From Lachnospiraceae bacterium UBA7110 (GTDB lineage: Bacteria > Bacillota > Clostridia > Lachnospirales > Lachnospiraceae), in assembly GCA_002492295.1 (NCBI GenBank), contig DKYC01000011.1:538-10365 (forward strand): DNA of 9,828 bases, written 5' to 3'. The notes under the pieces were generated by a model that was not told the DNA's origin, did no database searches, and worked only from the letters and a program-made list of their open reading frames with translations. This document shows positions 6,749-9,828 of the stretch, piece by piece. The translations under genes and the position numbers were made by a program. Numbering within the stretch: the first letter of the stretch is position 1; every line of letters begins with the position of its first letter.

Positions 6749-6918
6749 CCAGCGTCCGTCTTACCAATGCCATCCCCAAGGATATGATTTTCCCAGTAAT
6801 GGATCAGATCCGCAAGGTAGTGCCGACGGCTCCTGTCAGATCAGGTACTATCGCCCTGCATAATGTCTGCGGCCCGGATAGCGATGTCATTGTAACAAAA
6901 AACGTGAACACCAAATAA
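6700..6918 (+). pseudogene. 3' fragment of a DUF1667 protein gene
   Basis: In the frame offset from gntR, the DNA reads RTIASSVLAKGGELPLTSVR, then AIPKDMIFPVMDQIRKV, then APVRSG and DVIVTKNVNTK before TAA. This is the C-terminal half of DUF1667 proteins (V.GG.LP.VPVRT..PIPK..I..VM..I..V...APV..G). The cysteine-rich N-terminal half is absent, and an in-frame TGA (6667-6669) precedes the fragment. Full-length relatives accompany GlpA-like FAD dehydrogenases, none of which is here. The join to gntR lies near 6690-6703 and looks like a deletion endpoint. Confidence 0.75.
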
Positions 6919-6983
6919 AAACAGAGTACATTTCCGAAAAAATGCGCCCTGCATATTTGTTTAAAAAACAGGAGGAAAAAGTT

Positions 6984-8780
6984 ATGCTTTATCCAAAACA
7001 AAATGAAGCTCGTTTGAAATTAAGTCTCGACGGTGTATGGAATTTCCAACTGGGCAGCACTGACGAATACCAGTTTGACCCTGTAAAACCACTGCCGAAC
7101 CCCCAATCCATTGCGGTGCCTGCCAGCTATAACGACCAAAATGACCAGACCACGGCTTTACGGCGTCACTACGGCTGGGCATGGTATCAGCGAGAAATCA
7201 CGCTGCCCGGATTTTGTGCCGGACAGCGGGTGGTTCTGCGGTTTGGCTCTGTAACCCATACTGCAAAGGTTTGGCTGGATGGCACACTTGTCGCGCAACA
7301 TAAGGGCGGCTTCACACCTTTTGAGGCAGACATCACAGACTTGTTAAAACCGGGCAAGACCGTTTTACTCACCGTAGCCTGTGACAACCGCGTGGACCAC
7401 AGTACCCTGCCCGTGGGCAATGAAGAAGGACAGCTTGCCTTCTTTGGCTCGGACAATGCAGGCATTCCTAGCGTGGAAGCTGCCAAACAGACAGCCACAC
7501 CCCAAAACCGCCCCAATTTTGATTTCTTCAACTATTCGGGCATTCACCGTCCGGTGGTGCTCTACACCACCCCGAAAGACTACATACAAGATATAACCAT
7601 TGTAGCAGCATTAAACGGTCAGGTAAAGTACAAAATTGACCGCACCGGAGATGCGCCCGTCCACGTCACGGTTTTGGATGCAGACGGACATTCGGTAGCA
7701 GAGGCCGATGGTACAGCGCAAACCCTGTTTATCACGGACGTCCATCTTTGGGAGCCAAACCCCGGTGTGCCGTATCTTTACACCCTGCATGTCACCTGCG
7801 GAGCGGATGTCTATGACCAAACCTTCGGCGTGCGAAGCATAGAAGTAAGAGGCACTCAGGTATTACTGAACGGCAAGCCACTCTACTTTAAAGGTTTCTG
7901 CAAACATGAAGACTTTATGGCGCATGGTCGTGGTTTTGATCCGGTTCTGAATATCAAAGATACAAACCTTATACATTGGGCTAATGCCAACGCCGTCCGC
8001 ACCAGCCACTATCCCTATGCAGAGGAATTTTACGACTTGTGCGACCGGACAGGCATTCTCGTCATGGACGAAACGCCTGCCGTGGGGATTGGAGCCGGAA
8101 CAGCACTGAACCCATACAAGGAGTATCCTTTGGCAGAGCATCATCGGCAGGTGTTGGCGGAAATGATTGCGCGGGACAAAAACCACCCTTGCGTGGTGCT
8201 GTGGAGTTTGGGCAATGAACCAGACCTTGAACACTTTCCGCAGGATGCCTATGACTACTGGCATCCACTCTATGAACTGGCACACCAACTCGACCCGCAG
8301 AACCGCCCAGTCACCTTGGTCTGCTGCCAGAACGATTACACCAAAGACATCACCACAAGAACAATGGACATTATCTGCATCAACCGTTATTATGGTTGGT
8401 ATAACCTGTCCGGTGATCTGGATGCTGCCTGCTACGGGCTGAATCAGGAACTGGATTTCTGGGAAGCTCAGCACAAGCCCGTGATAATGAGCGAGTATGG
8501 TGCCGACACGCTGGCTGGTCTACACACCGCCGGGGCTGAGATGTTCAGCGAAGAGTTTCAGGTGGAATTTTACTGCCGTCTAGATGCAGAGTTTGACAAA
8601 CGCTCTTGGTTTGTGGGCGAATTCGTCTGGAACTTTGCAGACTACGATACCGTACAGGGACCCATGCGGGTGGACGGCAACAAAAAAGGTCTGTTCACCC
8701 GTGACCGCCGCCCCAAGCTAGGAGCACATTTCCTGAAAAGGCGTTGGGAACACATCCCAACTTACAATTACAAAAAATAA
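6984..8780 (+). CDS. uidA: Beta-glucuronidase, glycoside hydrolase family 2
   Basis: A 598-aa GH2 enzyme that should release glucuronic acid from beta-D-glucuronides (host drug, bile-pigment or plant conjugates). ATG 6984 has AGGAGG 8 nt upstream and is preferred to 6942. The order is a sugar-binding jelly roll (about 10-195, with SLDGVWNFQL and HYGWAWYQREI), an Ig-like sandwich (about 196-290), and a TIM barrel. Catalytic residues are N411-E412 (NEP, acid/base) and E504 (SEYGADT, nucleophile). INRYYGWY (466-473) and the N566-K568 pair in GNKKGLFTRDR, which reads the glucuronate carboxylate, separate it from beta-galactosidase. No signal peptide is seen, so it is cytoplasmic. The stretch between MDETPAVG and ARDKNHP is about 13 residues shorter than in E. 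coli UidA, so it is not a long Loop-1 type. No transporter gene is visible. The codons are richer in G+C than those of the neighbours. Confidence 0.95.
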   Translation: MLYPKQNEARLKLSLDGVWNFQLGSTDEYQFDPVKPLPNPQSIAVPASYNDQNDQTTALRRHYGWAWYQREITLPGFCAGQRVVLRFGSVTHTAKVWLDGTLVAQHKGGFTPFEADITDLLKPGKTVLLTVACDNRVDHSTLPVGNEEGQLAFFGSDNAGIPSVEAAKQTATPQNRPNFDFFNYSGIHRPVVLYTTPKDYIQDITIVAALNGQVKYKIDRTGDAPVHVTVLDADGHSVAEADGTAQTLFITDVHLWEPNPGVPYLYTLHVTCGADVYDQTFGVRSIEVRGTQVLLNGKPLYFKGFCKHEDFMAHGRGFDPVLNIKDTNLIHWANANAVRTSHYPYAEEFYDLCDRTGILVMDETPAVGIGAGTALNPYKEYPLAEHHRQVLAEMIARDKNHPCVVLWSLGNEPDLEHFPQDAYDYWHPLYELAHQLDPQNRPVTLVCCQNDYTKDITTRTMDIICINRYYGWYNLSGDLDAACYGLNQELDFWEAQHKPVIMSEYGADTLAGLHTAGAEMFSEEFQVEFYCRLDAEFDKRSWFVGEFVWNFADYDTVQGPMRVDGNKKGLFTRDRRPKLGAHFLKRRWEHIPTYNYKK

Positions 8781-8948
8781 TCTCATCTATCCGCAATTTC
8801 CTCTTCCTGATAAGCGCAGTTTTGGCATCATTTTTCTTTTATGATGAAATGTCACCAAGCAACTAGAATATAGTTGTTTGGTGACACTCTCTGAAACTCA
8901 TCCTCTAAGTGAAATCGATAATATTTATCCATTATCATATCTGGCAGC
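8781..8948. other. Convergent intergenic region with two hairpins
   Basis: This region separates the ends of the beta-glucuronidase gene and the minus-strand UPF0303 gene. It holds a small CATCAT/ATGATG hairpin (8826-8846) with a T-rich loop and the large hairpin listed separately. No gene is supported here; the overlapping minus frame 8852-9043 is antisense to the UPF0303 reading. Confidence 0.5.
8850..8886 (+). terminator. Long hairpin, probable terminator between convergent genes
   Basis: A 16-bp stem joins TGTCACCAAGCAACTA (8850-8865) to TAGTTGTTTGGTGACA (8871-8886) around a 5-nt loop. Its single non-Watson-Crick pair is a G.U on the plus-strand RNA. There is no good T tract after it on either strand, so termination is inferred from its position between two gene ends. 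A decayed mobile-element hairpin is an alternative. Confidence 0.5.
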
Positions 8949-9421
8949 TCAGATTTTCTCTCCCAAATATTCTGCCAAAACTCTAACAATAAATTTATGA
9001 TCATCCATATGTGACAGATTGGAAACTGTAAGTACCGCCACAATCTCTCCCGTTTTTAAACGGATAGGAAAACCACCGCCTACAAATATAAAATCTTCTT
9101 TTGATAAGCCATGAACATCCACTGTTTCCCCGGAAAGCGCCTCAAGCGCCCACGCCCCCAAGGAAGAACGTTCAAAATAGGAGACGGTATTGAATTTCCT
9201 TTCCATCCAATTTTGATTAATATGGTTTGTACCATCTGTCAAGTGCTGATATATGACTGTACCGTTCATTCTGCGAATCGCTACAGCAAGAGCCATATTT
9301 TCTTCATATATCTTATTTGTAATAAAGTCCCTAATTCCAGCGCATCTTTATTGGAAAAATGTTCAAAGCGGAGTGTTTTTTCCTGATTTTCCGTCATCAG
9401 CTTGATTTCTTCAAAATTGAT
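8949..9421 (-). pseudogene. UPF0303/heme-degrading-domain (DUF336-like) protein, frameshifted and lacking its start
   Basis: The 3' frame gives NMALAVAIRRMNGTVIYQHL through FNTVSYFERSSLGAW, FVGGGFPIRLKTGE and VLTVSNLSHMDDHKFIVRVL, which follows the small UPF0303 family (about 150-160 aa). The N-terminal part sits in another frame as NFEEIKLMTENQEKTLRFEH and SNKDALELG. Joining the two across one missing base near 9328-9331 restores ALELG then DFITNKIYEEN. The native start codon is not seen: the DNA just upstream is the end of an aldo/keto reductase fragment. An internal ATG (9397) could start a product, but the frameshift would end it early. The family is annotated as heme-binding or degrading, though its function is poorly established. 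Confidence 0.75.
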
Positions 9422-9422
9422 A

Positions 9423-9539
9423 TCACCCGTAATCCCTCGCCGTATCTTCCTGCGAGCTTCCTTTCAAATCTGTCATCCAGCTGCCAAGTGCAATCTCGCT
9501 GATTTTAATTCCTGATTTCCCTACATTACGATACTTCAT
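9423..9539 (-). pseudogene. 5' fragment of an aldo/keto reductase gene
   Basis: The first 38 codons begin MKYRNVGKSGIKISEIALGS, then WMTDLKG. This is the classic N-terminal strand of Kv-beta/YhdN-type NADPH aldo/keto reductases (M.YR.LG.SGLKVS...LGSW). A moderate GGAAGG site lies 7 nt upstream, so the start is genuine. After SSQEDTA, where the family goes on toward the A...GINFFDTAD region with its catalytic Asp, the text becomes RDYG and stops at TGA. The catalytic Tyr, Lys and His are all absent. The join abuts the UPF0303 gene without its start codon, pointing to a single deletion. Confidence 0.78.
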
Positions 9540-9563
9540 CTTACATCCTTCCAGGAAATGTTA

Positions 9564-9577
9564 GTTAAACGTTTACC
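9564..9577. promoter_or_regulatory. Possible LacI-type or cre-like operator
   Basis: The core TAAACGTTTA (9566-9575) is a perfect 10-bp palindrome with a central CG, like LacI/CcpA-family operators. It lies 27 nt upstream of the aldo/keto reductase start, a common position for an operator. The flanks deviate from the TGTAAACGNTTACA ideal, so the regulator is not assigned. Confidence 0.35.
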
Positions 9578-9620
9578 TTATGTAATAAAAACACGCTTAC
9601 ATGCATTTTTACTAACATAT

Positions 9621-9762
9621 TATACGATAATTGCTACGCAATTATCGTATATTCATGCCCATTCGGGCGAGTATAATGTCCGTCGACATTATATATAATT
9701 GCTACGCAATTATCGTATATTCATGCCCATTCGGGCGAGTATAATGTCTGTCGGCATTATAC
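9621..9762. repeat. Tandem pair of 68-bp units, each holding three hairpins
   Basis: Copy 1 is 9627-9694 and copy 2 is 9695-9762; they differ at only about four positions. Each unit contains ATAATTGC-TAC-GCAATTAT (8-bp stem, growing to 14 bp in copy 1 with flanks from 9621), then GCCC-ATTC-GGGC, then ATAATGTC-4 nt-GACATTAT. In copy 2 the last stem has GGCATTAT, which still pairs by G.U. It looks like an intergenic palindromic repeat family of the REP or MITE kind. The first copy met on the minus strand (copy 2) supplies the stop codon of the gene entering from the right. Confidence 0.85.
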
Positions 9763-9828
9763 TGTGCTTCTTTCCATATTTTTTACGCGACAAAAGGACA
9801 CACGTCTCAACGGTATTACCCTTTTCCC
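9710..9828 (-). pseudogene. C-terminal end of a probable TrmA/RlmD-type RNA methyltransferase
   Basis: The frame enters from the right edge as EKGNTVETCVLLSRKK. A (H/T)VE-VVLLSR motif is the usual last strand of TrmA/RlmD uracil-5 RNA methyltransferases (HVETVVLLSR), whose proteins generally end very soon after. Here the frame continues into the 68-bp repeat for about 20 residues (KHSIMPTDIILARMGMNIR) and stops at TAA 9710-9712 inside the repeat. The repeat therefore seems to have replaced or invaded the native stop. The call rests on a dozen residues, and other methyltransferases with a similar tail are possible. The upstream part outside the window may be intact. Confidence 0.45.

Noticed and set aside
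6666..6863. 65-aa plus-strand ORF across the GntR/DUF1667 junction
   Set aside because: It is the third frame of the junction region; the other two frames carry recognisable protein families.
7863..8474. 203-aa minus-strand ORF within the beta-glucuronidase gene
   Set aside because: It is a long shadow frame caused by the G+C-rich codons of the real gene and matches no family.
9627..9762. CRISPR or group of tRNA-like structures
   Set aside because: There are only two contiguous 68-bp copies with no unique spacers, and no tRNA cloverleaf or anticodon arm can be drawn.

Overview
The window looks like chromosomal DNA of a low-to-moderate-GC Firmicute, most likely a gut Clostridium-group organism (Lachnospiraceae or Ruminococcaceae type). 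The reasons are strong AGGAGG-type ribosome binding sites, A+T-rich intergenic DNA, MarR/MATE, GrpB and UPF0303 genes of Firmicute type, an IS200 fragment, and a gut-type family 2 beta-glucuronidase. All family assignments come from reading the sequence, not from database searches.

Layout. (1) 1-813: the 3' part of a LysR regulator, cut by the left edge. (2) 975-1310, minus: the start of an IS200/IS605 TnpA gene joined in frame to the C-terminal part of an ArsC-like protein. (3) 1407-3271, minus: a MarR regulator and MATE efflux pump operon with a clear promoter and a palindromic operator over its -10; the MATE gene has one in-frame amber codon. (4) 3300-3870: no intact gene, but four 22-bp direct repeats that resemble an IS21-type terminus. 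(5) 3871-5354: an unknown 140-aa protein (minus), a GrpB/UPF0157 protein (plus) and an unknown 88-aa protein (minus). (6) 5400-6000: gene remnants, including an AraC regulator tail, and a terminator-like hairpin. (7) 6098-8780, plus, visibly richer in G+C: a GntR/FCD regulator whose 3' end runs out of frame into a DUF1667 fragment, then an intact 598-aa beta-glucuronidase. (8) 8949-9828, minus: a frameshifted UPF0303 gene joined to the first 38 codons of an aldo/keto reductase, a two-copy 68-bp palindromic repeat, and the tail of a probable TrmA/RlmD-type methyltransferase entering from the right edge.

Working parts. The genes most likely to function are MarR, GrpB, the beta-glucuronidase and perhaps the altered GntR. 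MarR probably represses its own promoter and, through the overlap with the MATE gene, the pump, although the pump itself is broken. The GntR regulator sits where a controller of glucuronide use would be expected.

The main theme is decay by deletion. Three junctions join the 5' part of one gene to the 3' part of another (TnpA/ArsC, GntR/DUF1667, aldo-keto reductase/UPF0303). There is also a nonsense mutation, a frameshift, and several orphan gene tails. I see no clear new multi-gene system. The most unusual items are the IS200-ArsC chimera, the 68-bp tandem hairpin repeat that supplies the stop codon of its neighbour, and the 22-bp repeat array.
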